Assembly (NCBI GenBank): GCA_017794825.1
Contig: CP051237.1
Coordinates: forward strand, 2,976,001-3,040,000
Reading direction: 5' to 3'
Length of the DNA stretch: 64,000 nt
Origin: Pararhizobium sp.
Lineage (GTDB): Bacteria > Pseudomonadota > Alphaproteobacteria > Rhizobiales > Rhizobiaceae
The notes beneath the pieces are model-generated. The model saw only the letters and a list, made by a program, of their open reading frames with translations. It was not told the DNA's origin and did no database searches. Shown here piece by piece: positions 54,150 through 63,418 of this stretch. Position 1 is the stretch's first letter; each line of letters begins with the position of its first letter. The position numbers were made by a program, and so were the translations under genes.

Positions 54150-55202
54150 TTGAAGAAACGCACTCTTTTGAAAAGCCTCGCTGCGGCGACGCTTCTTTCA
54201 ACAGGCATGGCCATAAGCGCCATTCCATCGCTGGCGCAGGAGGTTACTCTGCGCATGCACCAGTTCCTGCCACCGCAGGCCAATGTGCCGAAACACGTTC
54301 TGCAGCCCTGGGCGGACAAGGTCGAAGCGGAATCGGACGGCCGGATCAAGGTCGAGCTCTATGGCGCCATGTCCCTTGGCGGAACGCCGCCGCAGCTGAT
54401 TGATCAGGCCAGGGATGGCGCGGTCGATATCGTCTGGACGCTGCCGGGCTATTCACCGGGCCGCTTTCCGCGCGCGGAAGTGTTCGAACTGCCCTTCATG
54501 ATGAGCAATGCGGAAGCCGGGTCGAAGGCCTATTGGGACCTCTTCGAATCCGACATGAAGGATCAGGATTTCAAGGACTTCAAGATCCTCGGCGCCTGGA
54601 TGCACGGCCCCGGCGTCATTCACGCCAAGGGCGACGGCGTGCACAAGCTGGAGGACATGCAGGGCCTCAAGCTGCGTGGTCCCACGCGTGTGATCAACAA
54701 TCTGCTTTCGGAAACCGGGGCGACGCCGATCGGCATGCCCGTGCCGGCCATACCCGAAGCGCTTTCGAAAAACGTGATCGACGGCACTGTCATTCCCTAT
54801 GAGGTGACGACGGCCCTGAAGATTCCGGAACTGGTCGAAACCCATACGGAATTCTCCGGCGACAAGGCGCTCTATACGGCGGTTTTCGTGCTGGCGATGA
54901 ACAAGGCGAAATACGACAGCCTGCCGGACGACCTGAAGAAGGTGATCGACGACAATTCCGGCGCGGAATTCTCGGCCTTCGCCGGACGCACCATGCAGGA
55001 ATACGACAAACCCGGTCGCGAGGCCGCTGAAGCCGCCAACAACGAGATCGTCATTCTCGACGAAGCGGAAGTCGCCCGCTGGAAGGAAGCAGCCCAACCG
55101 GTGATCGACAACTGGATCGCCGAAATGAATGAAAAGGGCATCGACGGCGCCGATCTCTACGAGCGCGCGCAGGCGCTCATAGAGCAGTATACAGCGCAGT
55201 AG
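54150..55202 (+). CDS. TRAP transporter solute-binding protein (DctP family)
   Basis: 350 residues from TTG 54150, chosen for GGGAGG 6 nt upstream and a normal signal peptide (MKKRTLLKSLAAATLLSTGM, cleavage near ALAQE). DctP fold: LRMHQFLPPQANVPKHVLQP, then GRIKVELYGAMSLGG and the conserved Arg of LRGPTRVINNLLS that binds the ligand carboxylate. It should deliver an organic acid to a DctQM permease, but no dctQ/dctM lies in the window. A terminator follows. Confidence 0.88.
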   Translation: MKKRTLLKSLAAATLLSTGMAISAIPSLAQEVTLRMHQFLPPQANVPKHVLQPWADKVEAESDGRIKVELYGAMSLGGTPPQLIDQARDGAVDIVWTLPGYSPGRFPRAEVFELPFMMSNAEAGSKAYWDLFESDMKDQDFKDFKILGAWMHGPGVIHAKGDGVHKLEDMQGLKLRGPTRVINNLLSETGATPIGMPVPAIPEALSKNVIDGTVIPYEVTTALKIPELVETHTEFSGDKALYTAVFVLAMNKAKYDSLPDDLKKVIDDNSGAEFSAFAGRTMQEYDKPGREAAEAANNEIVILDEAEVARWKEAAQPVIDNWIAEMNEKGIDGADLYERAQALIEQYTAQ

Positions 55203-55213
55203 CCGCCAATTCG

Positions 55214-55250
55214 CCGGCGGCCGCTGCAACGGCGGCGGCCGCCGGTTTTC
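55214..55250 (+). terminator. Intrinsic terminator after the TRAP binding protein
   Basis: CCGGCGGCCGC (55214-55224) pairs perfectly with GCGGCCGCCGG (55235-55245) across a 10-nt loop, followed by TTTTCC. It starts 11 nt after the stop codon. This isolates the gene from what follows. Confidence 0.8.
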
Positions 55251-55556
55251 CAAGATTTAGCAATGCGGCGCTTGCCGCCCCGCGCAAGACATGCGCGACA
55301 GGATAAATCTTTCGCGCCGGTCCTGCGCCATCCCGTTACATTTTATCGATAGAGACGCTCCATCGCGGCGCCGCGTTCTTTTGACTGTTCCGGCGTAATT
55401 GCCTCACGCGCCGATCCGCGCCTTTCAGCTGGAAAGACCGTAAGCATCAGTCACGGTCATTTTGTTGTGCAAGCACGTCCCTGTTGTTATTGTCCCAAGT
55501 CTCAACTTTACATTTTGATTTTGTACTGCGCGCATATTTTCAGGGGACAACGGGCT
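55251..55556. other. 306-bp gap before the transporter fusion
   Basis: I see no gene. The last ~100 bp are AT-rich and hold AGGGG (55542-55546) before the chosen TTG start at 55557. A GTG at 55467 is in frame but would add a Cys-rich stretch that fits no signal peptide. No known RNA or operator was recognised. Confidence 0.4.
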
Positions 55557-57695
55557 TTGCAGTCAGCGTTCTTGCCAATACTGGTCCTCATCGGCGGCGC
55601 GTTCGGACTGGCGATCGGAGTATTCAGCCCGTTTCTGACATCTGTCATCGGCCCATTCGGCGACATTTACGTACGGTTGATGGAAGTCGTGGTGCTTCCC
55701 TACCTGGTCTCCTCCCTCATTCTCGGGCTTGGACAGCTGTCGCCGTCCACCGCGATGAAATTGCTTCGCAAGAGCTGGCTGATCTATCTGCTTTTGTGGG
55801 GCGCGAGCTTTACGGTCATTATCCTGATGGCCTTCACCGTGCCGCTGATCAGTCAACCGGCGGTCGTCGAATTCGACGCTCCGATCCCCCTTGGTCCAGG
55901 AGCGAAAGAAACGCTGGTCGATCTGCTGGTCCCGAACAATCTCTTCCAGGCGCTCAGCCAGAATTACATTCCGTCTGTTGTCCTGATGGGCGTCATTTTC
56001 GGGATCGCCGTGCAAAGAAGCGACAAGCCGACCAGTCTCCTGGCCATCCTGAAAATCGTTCAGAGGGCCTGCGTGCGCATCTGGGGCTGGATTGTCTATC
56101 TGGCCCCGCTTGGCGTCTGCGCGTTGTTCGCGACGTCGATCAGCACGATGAGTCTCACGGGCTACGCCACCATGTCCATCTACGTCGTGGTGGTGTGTCT
56201 CTCCGCCCTGATACTGGCGCTTTGGGTGCTGCCGATGCTGCTGACCGTATTCCTGCCGTTGCGGTATTGGGAAATCCTGTCGTCGCTGCGCATGGCCTTC
56301 ATCTTGTCAATTGTCACCTCGCTATCCGTGGCGGCCCTGCCCATGATACAAGCCGCAGCGGAGTCCTTTGCCCGCCGGCACGATCTTGAAGCCGGCGAAA
56401 AAGATCAAAAGGAAATCATCGAGACATCGCTGACGGTCAGCTATCCGCTCGCGCAGCTCGGCAATTTCTTCATCCTGATCTTCCTTTTCTACGCCGCATT
56501 TTTCTATTCGATCCACCTGCTGCCACGGCAAATTCTGGAGATTCCCTTCGTAACGCTGCTGTCCGGCGTTGGCTCCCCAACCTCTTCCATAGGCGCAGTG
56601 ACATTCATGGCCGAATGGCTCGGAATGCCGCCCACTGCGACCAACCTGTACATCGAAACGATGTCGATCACCCGTTACGCGCAGGTCGTCGCCTCGGTGT
56701 CCGGCTTCGCTTTCGTCACGCTTCTGGTGACATTCGCCTTCTACGGGAAATTGAGGTTCAACCTTCGGGCTTTCGTCCTGACGGTCGCCGTCAGCGCCGC
56801 TGCGCTTTTCGGCGTCTGGTCTATCGGGAAATCGGGAGGAACGTACGTCAAACTGCATTCCGATGTCAGCTATCTTTCCATGGGACTGCCGAAAGACATC
56901 CAGTCTCTGAGCGACGCCAACAGCCCGAAAACGCTGAGCAACGTCGATCCGGAACGGAAGAACGCGGAAGACCGATATACTCTCGAAAGGATACAGCAGA
57001 GCGGCACGCTTCGGGTTGGATACAATGCCGAGATCATTCCTTTCGCCTACAAAAACAGCGACGGCCGGCTGATCGGTTTCGACGTGGAGCTGATCTATCG
57101 CTTCGCCCAGAGCATGAACGTCGACATCGAGTTCACCCCCTTCGAATGGCAGCAGCTGAAAGACGACCTGGCCAGCCGGAAATTCGATATCGCCATCAGT
57201 GGCATCTACATCACGGATTCGCGTCTCGACGCCCTGACGGTCAGCGATCCCTATTACCAGAGCCCTTTTGCGCTCATCGTACGCAGTGAGAGGGTTCCGG
57301 AGTTCGCGTCGCGGAAATCGATCGCATCGATCAATGATCTGACGATCGCCGTCTTCGACGATCCCATACTCGTTCCCCTTGCCAAGCGCAGCTTCCCCTC
57401 GGCAAAGATCAGGATCATTCCCAATTACAACCATCTTTCCGAACTTGAAGATGTCGACGCAGCCATCTGGACGCTCGCGCAAGCCAAGGCCTGGGCGATT
57501 TCGCACGAAGGCTTTTCAGCGGTCGTTCCAAAGAATACCGCCTACCGCTTCCTGTTCGGATACCTCATGCCGCCGAATTCCGGTAGCCTTGCCGAATATC
57601 TGAACTACTGGATGCGCCAGGAACAAAGGAACGGGATCATGGATGATATGAAGCGGCGGTGGATCGATCCAGCAATAAGATCGCCGCAGTTGTAA
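55557..57695 (+). CDS. DAACS-like membrane transporter fused to a periplasmic solute-binding domain
   Basis: 712 residues from TTG 55557 (GTG 55467 also possible). Residues ~1-430 have 8-9 hydrophobic segments and resemble the dicarboxylate/amino acid:cation symporter family: PNNLFQALSQNYIPSVVLMGVIFGIAV and a TSLSVAALPM segment in place of the serine-rich loop. The family's NMDGT motif is not seen. Residues ~475-700 are a type 3 binding domain (SGTLRVGYNAEIIPFAYKNS, LIGFDVELIYRFAQSM, then DDLASRKFDIAISGIYIT). So a transporter and its ligand-binding protein lie on one chain. Probably takes up an amino acid or dicarboxylate. Alpha/beta hydrolase gene follows 15 bp on. Confidence 0.82.
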   Translation: MQSAFLPILVLIGGAFGLAIGVFSPFLTSVIGPFGDIYVRLMEVVVLPYLVSSLILGLGQLSPSTAMKLLRKSWLIYLLLWGASFTVIILMAFTVPLISQPAVVEFDAPIPLGPGAKETLVDLLVPNNLFQALSQNYIPSVVLMGVIFGIAVQRSDKPTSLLAILKIVQRACVRIWGWIVYLAPLGVCALFATSISTMSLTGYATMSIYVVVVCLSALILALWVLPMLLTVFLPLRYWEILSSLRMAFILSIVTSLSVAALPMIQAAAESFARRHDLEAGEKDQKEIIETSLTVSYPLAQLGNFFILIFLFYAAFFYSIHLLPRQILEIPFVTLLSGVGSPTSSIGAVTFMAEWLGMPPTATNLYIETMSITRYAQVVASVSGFAFVTLLVTFAFYGKLRFNLRAFVLTVAVSAAALFGVWSIGKSGGTYVKLHSDVSYLSMGLPKDIQSLSDANSPKTLSNVDPERKNAEDRYTLERIQQSGTLRVGYNAEIIPFAYKNSDGRLIGFDVELIYRFAQSMNVDIEFTPFEWQQLKDDLASRKFDIAISGIYITDSRLDALTVSDPYYQSPFALIVRSERVPEFASRKSIASINDLTIAVFDDPILVPLAKRSFPSAKIRIIPNYNHLSELEDVDAAIWTLAQAKAWAISHEGFSAVVPKNTAYRFLFGYLMPPNSGSLAEYLNYWMRQEQRNGIMDDMKRRWIDPAIRSPQL

Positions 57696-57710
57696 GAGAG
57701 CCGGATTGAC

Positions 57711-58349
57711 ATGAATTTCCTGTTCGACGGACCGGAAAAGGCGCCGGTGACGATACTGCTTGCCCATGGCGCCGGGGCGCCGATGGATTCGCCCGCCATG
57801 AACGGCATTGCCGAAGCGCTTGCCGGCAAGGAGATGCGCGTCGCGCGATTCGAGTTCGGCTATATGGCCGGACGGCGCAGCGAAGGGCGTCGAAAGCCGC
57901 CGCCACGGGCTGACCGCCTGATCCCGGAGTACCATGCGGCAATCGATGCCTTGGCCCATGACGGGCTGCTGGTCATCGGCGGAAAGTCCATGGGCGGTCG
58001 CGTCGCCAGCATGATAGCCGACGAAGAATTCGCGAATGGACGGATCGCCGGGCTCCTTTGCCTTGGGTATCCATTTCATCCGCCGGGCAAGCCCGAGCAA
58101 TTGCGAACCAAACATCTGCAGAGGATGAAGACGCCGGCGCTGATATGCCAGGGATCCCGGGATCCGTTCGGAACTTTGGAGGAGGTCGCCCGTTATGAGC
58201 TATCCGGCGCGATTGAAATTCTGTGGCTGGAAGATGGCGATCACGATCTGAAACCGCGCAAGACAATCTCCGGGTTTTCGATGGCGCATCACCTGGAGAC
58301 GATGGCGGAACGCGTCCGGACATGGTGCGACGCGGTGTCCAACCAGTGA
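57711..58349 (+). CDS. Alpha/beta-hydrolase (KANL3/Tex30-like)
   Basis: 212 residues. COG3571-like hydrolase: ILLAHGAGAPMDSPAMNGIAEAL (oxyanion His-Gly), nucleophile Ser in IGGKSMGGRVASM (about 98), then LCLGYPFHPPGKPEQLRTKHL and ICQGSRDPFGT (Asp) and GDHDLKPRK (His). All three catalytic residues are present. No signal peptide. The substrate is unknown. It starts 15 bp after the transporter, so one transcript is likely. Confidence 0.85.
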   Translation: MNFLFDGPEKAPVTILLAHGAGAPMDSPAMNGIAEALAGKEMRVARFEFGYMAGRRSEGRRKPPPRADRLIPEYHAAIDALAHDGLLVIGGKSMGGRVASMIADEEFANGRIAGLLCLGYPFHPPGKPEQLRTKHLQRMKTPALICQGSRDPFGTLEEVARYELSGAIEILWLEDGDHDLKPRKTISGFSMAHHLETMAERVRTWCDAVSNQ

Positions 58350-58577
58350 TTCTGCTCCCTGAGGCGCAGCGCTTCCGGGTCAAGTCGGAATATTTGCATT
58401 GAGTGTCACAGAACCGCTAAACAATGCGACGACGATCGGCAGGAGGTTCTATCGTTAATGTGAGGTTCATAAAGACTTAGCCATAGTATTATGTTGCTGT
58501 TAGATTAGTTGCTACAGCGCATAACGAACCAATGGGATTGTCTGCAAAGGCGTTCCGAACAAAATGGAATTCGAAAC

Positions 58578-60089
58578 ATGACACAACGACTGTTTCCCGT
58601 TTTGGTAGTTCTTGCGGTGGCTTTGGCCATTCCGCCAGAACGGCTGATCGGAGTAGGTTCACAGTCTGGTCTGGCGAAGGCCCAGACGGTTGATCCTGAA
58701 GATCCAAGACAGCGCAATAACAACAGGAGACGCCCCGAAGGACAGCAGGGCCAGCAACAGCGCCCGCCCAGACAATCCGGACAGGGAGGCCAGCAGCCGC
58801 CGCGCAACGCGCAGCCGCAACGCCCACCACGCGACGCGCAACCCCAGCGTCCGCCGCGCAATGCCCAGCCCCAGCGCCCGCCGCGTGACGCCCAGCCGCA
58901 GCGGCCACCGCGCAATGCACAACCACAGCGCCCGCCGCGCGACGCCCAGCCGCAGCGGCCACCGCGACAAGCTGAGCCGCAGCGTCCGCGTCCGCCAGGA
59001 GCAGGAGATCAGAGACCTCCGCGTCCACCGGCGGCGGGCGGTCCCCGACCTCCGCGTCCACCAGCGGCAGGTGGGCCGAGACCTCCGCGTCCACCAGCGG
59101 CAGGTGGGCCGAGACCTCCGCGTCCACCAGCGGCAGGTGGGCCGAGACCTCCGCGTCCGCCAGCGGCAGGCGGTCCGAGACCTCCGCGTCCACCAGCGGC
59201 GGGCGGTCCGAGACCTCCGCGTCCACCAGCGGCAGGCGGTCCCAGACCTCCTCGTCCGCCAGCAGCAGGTGGCCCCAGACCTCCGCGTCCGCCAGCGGCA
59301 GGTGGGCCGAGACCGCCACGTCCTCCTGTAGCCGGTGGTCCACGACCTCCGCGTCCTCCCATAGGCGGCCCGCCTCCGCGTCCGAGACCATATCCTCCGG
59401 TCGCTGGAGGACCCTATCGTCCGCCCTATGCGCGTCCGCCAGGCTACTATCCTCCGGGATGGCGTCCGCCCTACTGGCGTCCGCCTTACTGGCGCCCGCC
59501 CTATGCCCGGCCGCCTTATGTTCGTCCGCCTGACCCTTTCTGGGGCCGGTACTACTACTATCCTCAGTGGGGCTGGTACCATACGGCGCTGGTCGGAGGC
59601 GCGACGCTTGCCTTCGTCGCGAGTTTGCCGAACAACGATGGCGGCTGCCAACAGCTCGATATCGGTGTGTACAGTTGTGACGGCGTGCTCTATCGCCCGA
59701 CGACATACGAGAGCAGGCAGGTCTACGAGATCGTCTCCGCCGCCCCGGAAGAGATCGATCCCGTGATCACGGCCTCCACGAACCTGGAGTCGATCGATGA
59801 CGATCCGTATGTCCTGCTGCAACTGACCGTTCCGCTTCAACGCGGCGAACGCGTCAGGGCTCTGCAGAATGCGCTCAACGCAATCGGGTTCGATGTCGGT
59901 GAAGCGGATGGCATATTCGGAAAGAGCACGGATGCGGCTATTCGCGACTTCCAGGAATGGTATGGTCTGCCGGTTACGGGCATCGTCGACGCCGAGACGG
60001 CCAATGCCATCGGCTGGCAGCTCGCCGTCCAGATCACGCCTGAACTTGGCTACAGCGAGGAAGAGGCGCCGGCCGACGCCGCAGAATAG
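58578..60089 (+). CDS. Exported proline-rich repeat protein with DUF6515-like and peptidoglycan-binding domains
   Basis: 503 residues from ATG 58578. A signal peptide/anchor spans about 1-36. Residues ~75-135 carry seven 9-residue copies of AQPQRPPRD/N; ~146-265 carry nine copies of an 11-residue PPRPPAAGGPR unit plus two variants; ~270-320 are Pro/Tyr/Arg-rich. Then a globular DUF6515-like part (YYYPQWGWYHTALVGG, with Cys pair around CQQLDIGVYSCDG) and a peptidoglycan_binding_1 domain (~420-475: RVRALQNALNAIGFD, DGIFGKSTDAAIRDFQ). It is probably anchored to the wall or outer envelope as a flexible spacer. A terminator follows. Confidence 0.85.
   Translation: MTQRLFPVLVVLAVALAIPPERLIGVGSQSGLAKAQTVDPEDPRQRNNNRRRPEGQQGQQQRPPRQSGQGGQQPPRNAQPQRPPRDAQPQRPPRNAQPQRPPRDAQPQRPPRNAQPQRPPRDAQPQRPPRQAEPQRPRPPGAGDQRPPRPPAAGGPRPPRPPAAGGPRPPRPPAAGGPRPPRPPAAGGPRPPRPPAAGGPRPPRPPAAGGPRPPRPPAAGGPRPPRPPAAGGPRPPRPPAAGGPRPPRPPVAGGPRPPRPPIGGPPPRPRPYPPVAGGPYRPPYARPPGYYPPGWRPPYWRPPYWRPPYARPPYVRPPDPFWGRYYYYPQWGWYHTALVGGATLAFVASLPNNDGGCQQLDIGVYSCDGVLYRPTTYESRQVYEIVSAAPEEIDPVITASTNLESIDDDPYVLLQLTVPLQRGERVRALQNALNAIGFDVGEADGIFGKSTDAAIRDFQEWYGLPVTGIVDAETANAIGWQLAVQITPELGYSEEEAPADAAE
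58800..58985 (+). repeat. 27-bp coding tandem repeat (9-residue QPQRPPR unit)
   Basis: Seven units of Gln-Pro-Gln-Arg-Pro-Pro-Arg-(Asp/Asn)-Ala in the exported repeat protein. Asp and Asn alternate at position 8, so the original duplicated block was probably two units (54 bp). Confidence 0.8.
59016..59373 (+). repeat. 33-bp coding tandem repeat (11-residue PPRPPAAGGPR unit)
   Basis: Nine units of PPRPPAAGGPR, then a PVAGG variant and a truncated one. Units 2-4 are identical at the nucleotide level, which points to recent expansion; others differ at synonymous positions. Copy number is likely to vary between strains. Confidence 0.9.
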
Positions 60090-60133
60090 ACCGCTGCAGC
60101 GCCCGATCCCGGGTGAATGGATGAGCAAATTGG

Positions 60134-60159
60134 AAAGGCGTCCTTCGGGGCGCCTTTTC
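60134..60159 (+). terminator. Intrinsic terminator after the repeat protein
   Basis: AAAGGCGTCC (60134-60143) pairs with GGGCGCCTTT (about 60148-60157, one G-T pair) with a short TTCG-type loop, followed by TCT. It starts 44 nt after the stop codon. Confidence 0.75.
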
Positions 60160-60292
60160 TGTCTTAAGAACTTCGTTCGTTCGATGGCGCGGATCCGTCT
60201 GCAATTTCCACCGAACCCGGGGACATAGCGTGAGAAGGTTTCTTCCGTTGCCGGGAAAACCAGGAGCGGCAGGCGTCCGCACGCCCCCTGTG

Positions 60293-61240
60293 CTACTCGA
60301 GCACAATACGCGGGAAATAAAACGACACCACCCAGTTCGGCGCGTCGACGATTTCGCTGATCTTCAGATCGGCGCATACGGAACTCAGCATATAGGCGTC
60401 CTCCGGCGCCATGCCGTGCTCGCCGCAGAGGAGATCGATCATCCGCCCGACGGCGTTCCGCGCAGCTTCCATCAGGTCAGGTCCGATCCCGGTGGTCACC
60501 TCGTAGCCACTGGCGTCGAGGTGTCGGGATACGGGGCCGGGCGTCGTGAAACGCGGCGATTGCGGCGCGCCGCCTTTGACGAGATCGATGGTGACGGCGA
60601 CGTCCATGGCGCTTTCTATCGCCGTGCCGCAGACCTCACCGTCGCCCTGCGCGGCATGGGTGTCTCCCACTGAGAGGAGAGCGCCTTCAACCTCCACCGG
60701 CAGGTAGAGCACAGTTCCCTCAGCGATATCCTTGATGTCCATGTTGCCTCCTACATTGCGCGGGGGAATGACCGAATGGCGCCCACTTTCGGCCGGCGCC
60801 AGTCCGATCGTGCCGATGAACGGTTTCAAGGGCACGCGCCCCATAGATCCGAAACTGGCGGGTTTGACGATCGGCGCATCGTATGTCCACACATGCAGGC
60901 GCGGATCTGTAAACTGGTCCGCAAGAAGGCCGAATCCCGGAATAATGGCTGTCCATCCGAAACCCGACGGCGAGATGTCCCCGATCGTCACCTTGAGCGC
61001 GTCGCCGGGTTCTGCGCCGTCGACATAAACTGGACCGGTAACCGGGTTCACCTTGTCCGGATCCATTCTCGCGATATCGGCGGACGTGCTGGATTGCGTG
61101 TAATGGCCGCCGGCGGCGTCCCGGCATTCAAACAGGATTGTTTCGCCGGGCGCGGCTTGAAGAACAGGTTCGTTGGCGTTGTCCCAGCCGCAGTGGCTGT
61201 GCAGGCTGTGAATCGTATGCTGGTTTTGATTGCAAGCCAT
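60293..61240 (-). CDS. Acetamidase/formamidase family protein
   Basis: 315 residues. FmdA_AmdA family: HSLHSHCGWDNANEPVL near the N-terminus, then ECRDAAGGHYTQSSTSADI, VTGPVYVDGAEPGDALKVTI, GTIGLAPAESGRHSVIPPRNVGGNMDIKD and GDTHAAQGDGEVCGTAIES. The His and Asp residues that form the metal site of formamidases are in these blocks. It hydrolyses a short-chain amide to an acid and ammonia; which amide is unknown. No transporter is adjacent. Confidence 0.88.
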   Translation of the reverse strand: MACNQNQHTIHSLHSHCGWDNANEPVLQAAPGETILFECRDAAGGHYTQSSTSADIARMDPDKVNPVTGPVYVDGAEPGDALKVTIGDISPSGFGWTAIIPGFGLLADQFTDPRLHVWTYDAPIVKPASFGSMGRVPLKPFIGTIGLAPAESGRHSVIPPRNVGGNMDIKDIAEGTVLYLPVEVEGALLSVGDTHAAQGDGEVCGTAIESAMDVAVTIDLVKGGAPQSPRFTTPGPVSRHLDASGYEVTTGIGPDLMEAARNAVGRMIDLLCGEHGMAPEDAYMLSSVCADLKISEIVDAPNWVVSFYFPRIVLE

Positions 61241-61434
61241 TTAACATCCGCGTGGGGTTTGAACTTGACGCCGCAATTAAAGAGCAGGCGACCGCAGGGA
61301 TCAACGCCCGGCGCCCGAAATGGATGCGGGTCCGATATTGACCGTCGATTGTCGACTTGAACATTTCTAAACGGGCCGCGCGCCATATAATTTCGATCGC
61401 CCGTCCCGTTGCGAGAAAAAGCAGAGGCGCCGCC

Positions 61435-62097
61435 ATGACCAATTCCATGCCCTGGCCAGACGTCATTCTGGTCAACGGCCCCTCGAGCGCCGGAAAATCA
61501 ACCCTATGCCGCGCTCTTCAGTCGCGGATTCCGCATCCGTATCTGTGTGTGGGATTCGACGACTTTATCGGATTCTCGGCGCCGCGATACTACCGGGGCG
61601 CAGGTCATGTGGAAGGGGCTCCCGACAGTGACGACTCACCGCTTGCCGGCGACTTCACCCCGCAGGGCGTGAGAATGATTGATACGTCCTCCGCCGAGGA
61701 AGCGCCAAGGGTTGTCGCCAGTTTTGGTCCGGTTTTCCGCAGATTGCTCGATTCCATGGCGCCGACCGTCCGGGCGTTGGTCGACGGCGGCAATTCCGTC
61801 ATTTTCGATCATGTGCTTCACGACAACCGGTCCTACGAAAGTTGCCTCAAGGCATTCGACGGGCTGACGGTGTTCCGGGTCGACGTCCATTGCCCGCTCG
61901 TTGTGCTCGAAGCGCGCGAGCGCGCTCGGGGCGACAGGGTGATCGGGCGGGCACGCGGTCTCGTTGATGTCGTTCACACCTTCTGCAGTTACGAGTGTGA
62001 AGTCGAGACCGGAGCGAATGACGCCCGCGCCTGCGCCGACAAGGTTGTCGCCGCGCTGACATCCTCCGGCTTTCATGGCCGGCGCGCCGGCGCCTGA
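61435..62097 (+). CDS. Chloramphenicol phosphotransferase-like P-loop kinase
   Basis: 220 residues from ATG 61435. P-loop GPSSAGKS in VILVNGPSSAGKSTLCRAL (about 13-22), and a long C-terminal part with FDHVLHDNRSYESCL and RVDVHCPLVVLEARERARGDR like the CPT family. In Streptomyces, CPT phosphorylates chloramphenicol; most distant members have other or unknown substrates, so resistance should not be assumed. Divergent from the amidase across 194 bp. Confidence 0.78.
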   Translation: MTNSMPWPDVILVNGPSSAGKSTLCRALQSRIPHPYLCVGFDDFIGFSAPRYYRGAGHVEGAPDSDDSPLAGDFTPQGVRMIDTSSAEEAPRVVASFGPVFRRLLDSMAPTVRALVDGGNSVIFDHVLHDNRSYESCLKAFDGLTVFRVDVHCPLVVLEARERARGDRVIGRARGLVDVVHTFCSYECEVETGANDARACADKVVAALTSSGFHGRRAGA

Positions 62098-62595
62098 CGA
62101 GGTCTCAATCGCTTTCCGGAGCGGGCGTCCACAAATCAGCGCGGACACACCAGGATTGACGTTTGGCTCGAAAGTGCGAAGGCCAGTCCTTTGTTCCGAA
62201 AACGGTTGAGCATGCCGGCTGTGTACTGCCGGACTGTAACTGCATTGCCTTTACGGTATCGATAATGGTCATTGGATCGCTCCTTGCTTGCGATCATCGC
62301 GTTGTCAGAGCCAACGACGATGAATCTGATGTCACAAACTTAGGAAGCGGATGTATCACCAGGATGTCGCGGCCATATGCTTTGCGTTTCAATTGTTGCC
62401 GCACTACCGGCGCCTGTCAGAGATAGGCGCAACCTCGCAAAGTCTGCAATGGCGTCGGGATGAGGTCTTCCGGATTCTGATCAACTCGACGGCAAAGCAT
62501 ACATCCAAAATACTCCGCGCTATTCGGGTTGTGACAACGATAAGACGGTGAGAATGCGCCAATAGGAGGCTATAAATGACATATTGTGAATGATC
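62098..62595. other. 498-bp gap of lower GC, no supported gene
   Basis: Two overlapping short frames (62163-62426 and 62351-62551) exist. The second begins MYHQDVAAICFAFQ and has no ribosome site. I do not recognise either. The segment 62260-62590 is richer in A and T than the flanks, and may be a degraded gene or the 3' region of the IclR transcript. No hairpin with a T tract was found. Confidence 0.35.
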
Positions 62596-63405
62596 TTAGT
62601 TTGGGTCAGAGCCGCTGCCAAACCGGTCGCTGAGCACTCTTGCGTGTTTGCGCAATAACGTCAGATGCGCCTCAGCGGCGTTGTCGTCCAATCGCCAGTG
62701 CGGTCCCGAAAGGCCTATGGAAAGTTTGATCCGCTTTGAAAATCCCGGCACGATGATTGCAAGGCAACGTATATTGTCGTCGAACTCGCGCAGATCTTCA
62801 GCATATCCCTGATATCGCACCTTTTCGATTTCGGCCTGAAGGGAAATCGGATCAGTAATGGTGCGCGACGTGAAGGATTCGAAATCTACGCTTTTCAATA
62901 TGCGTTCTGTCTCGGCAGGTCTGCAGTCAGCGAGCAAAACCTTTCCGATGGCGGTCGCGTGGATTGGCCGGGCCTGCCCCATGGTCCCGGCGATCTGCAA
63001 CATTCCTTTGGCCTGCGCTTGCGCGACAATCAGAATTCGATCGCCAGACAATACGGCCAGATGGCTCGATTCCCCGGTCTCAGCGCTCAACGCGTCGAGG
63101 ACGGGTTGTCCAAGCAGCGACAATGTTCGGAATTGAGGCGCACCGGCTGCCAACGAAAACAAGCGAGGCCCGATGTAGAACTGCTTTCCCTCTCCAAGCC
63201 GCGCAAGGTAACCCAGTTTCTCCAGTGTCTTCGTCAGGTGAAAAACGGTCGAACTGTGGAGCCCGGTCGCTTCAGCCATATCGGTCAGGCTTGCGCCGTG
63301 CTCGCCGGAGGCTTCCACGATGTCGAGAAGCGCTGCTGCCCGCTCCAGTGACTGGATGCCTCCCGAAGTCGAACGGGAACGATCCTTTCCTTCTGTCGCA
63401 GGCAC
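62596..63405 (-). CDS. IclR-family transcriptional regulator
   Basis: 269 residues. N-terminal winged helix (GGIQSLERAAALLDIVEASG; GLHSSTVFHLTKTLEKLGYL) and a C-terminal IclR ligand-binding domain (SGDRILIVAQAQAKGMLQIAG; HATAIGKVLLADC; EFDDNIRCLAIIVPGFSKRI). It starts 13 nt after the cupin gene's stop, so it is in the same transcript as the cupin and TPP enzyme genes and likely controls them in response to a carboxylic or aromatic acid. Confidence 0.92.
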   Translation of the reverse strand: MPATEGKDRSRSTSGGIQSLERAAALLDIVEASGEHGASLTDMAEATGLHSSTVFHLTKTLEKLGYLARLGEGKQFYIGPRLFSLAAGAPQFRTLSLLGQPVLDALSAETGESSHLAVLSGDRILIVAQAQAKGMLQIAGTMGQARPIHATAIGKVLLADCRPAETERILKSVDFESFTSRTITDPISLQAEIEKVRYQGYAEDLREFDDNIRCLAIIVPGFSKRIKLSIGLSGPHWRLDDNAAEAHLTLLRKHARVLSDRFGSGSDPN

Positions 63406-63418
63406 TTCAGCTTGCCGG

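Noticed and set aside
58659..60377. Minus-strand frame of 572 codons rich in Trp and Arg
   Set aside because: It is the antisense reading of the proline-rich repeats; the plus frame has a signal peptide and a known domain.
61435..62097. Chloramphenicol resistance
   Set aside because: The family resemblance is general; most CPT-like proteins have other or unknown substrates, so resistance cannot be claimed.
62351..62551. 66-codon gene before the IclR gene
   Set aside because: No ribosome site, no recognised family, and composition unlike neighbouring genes.
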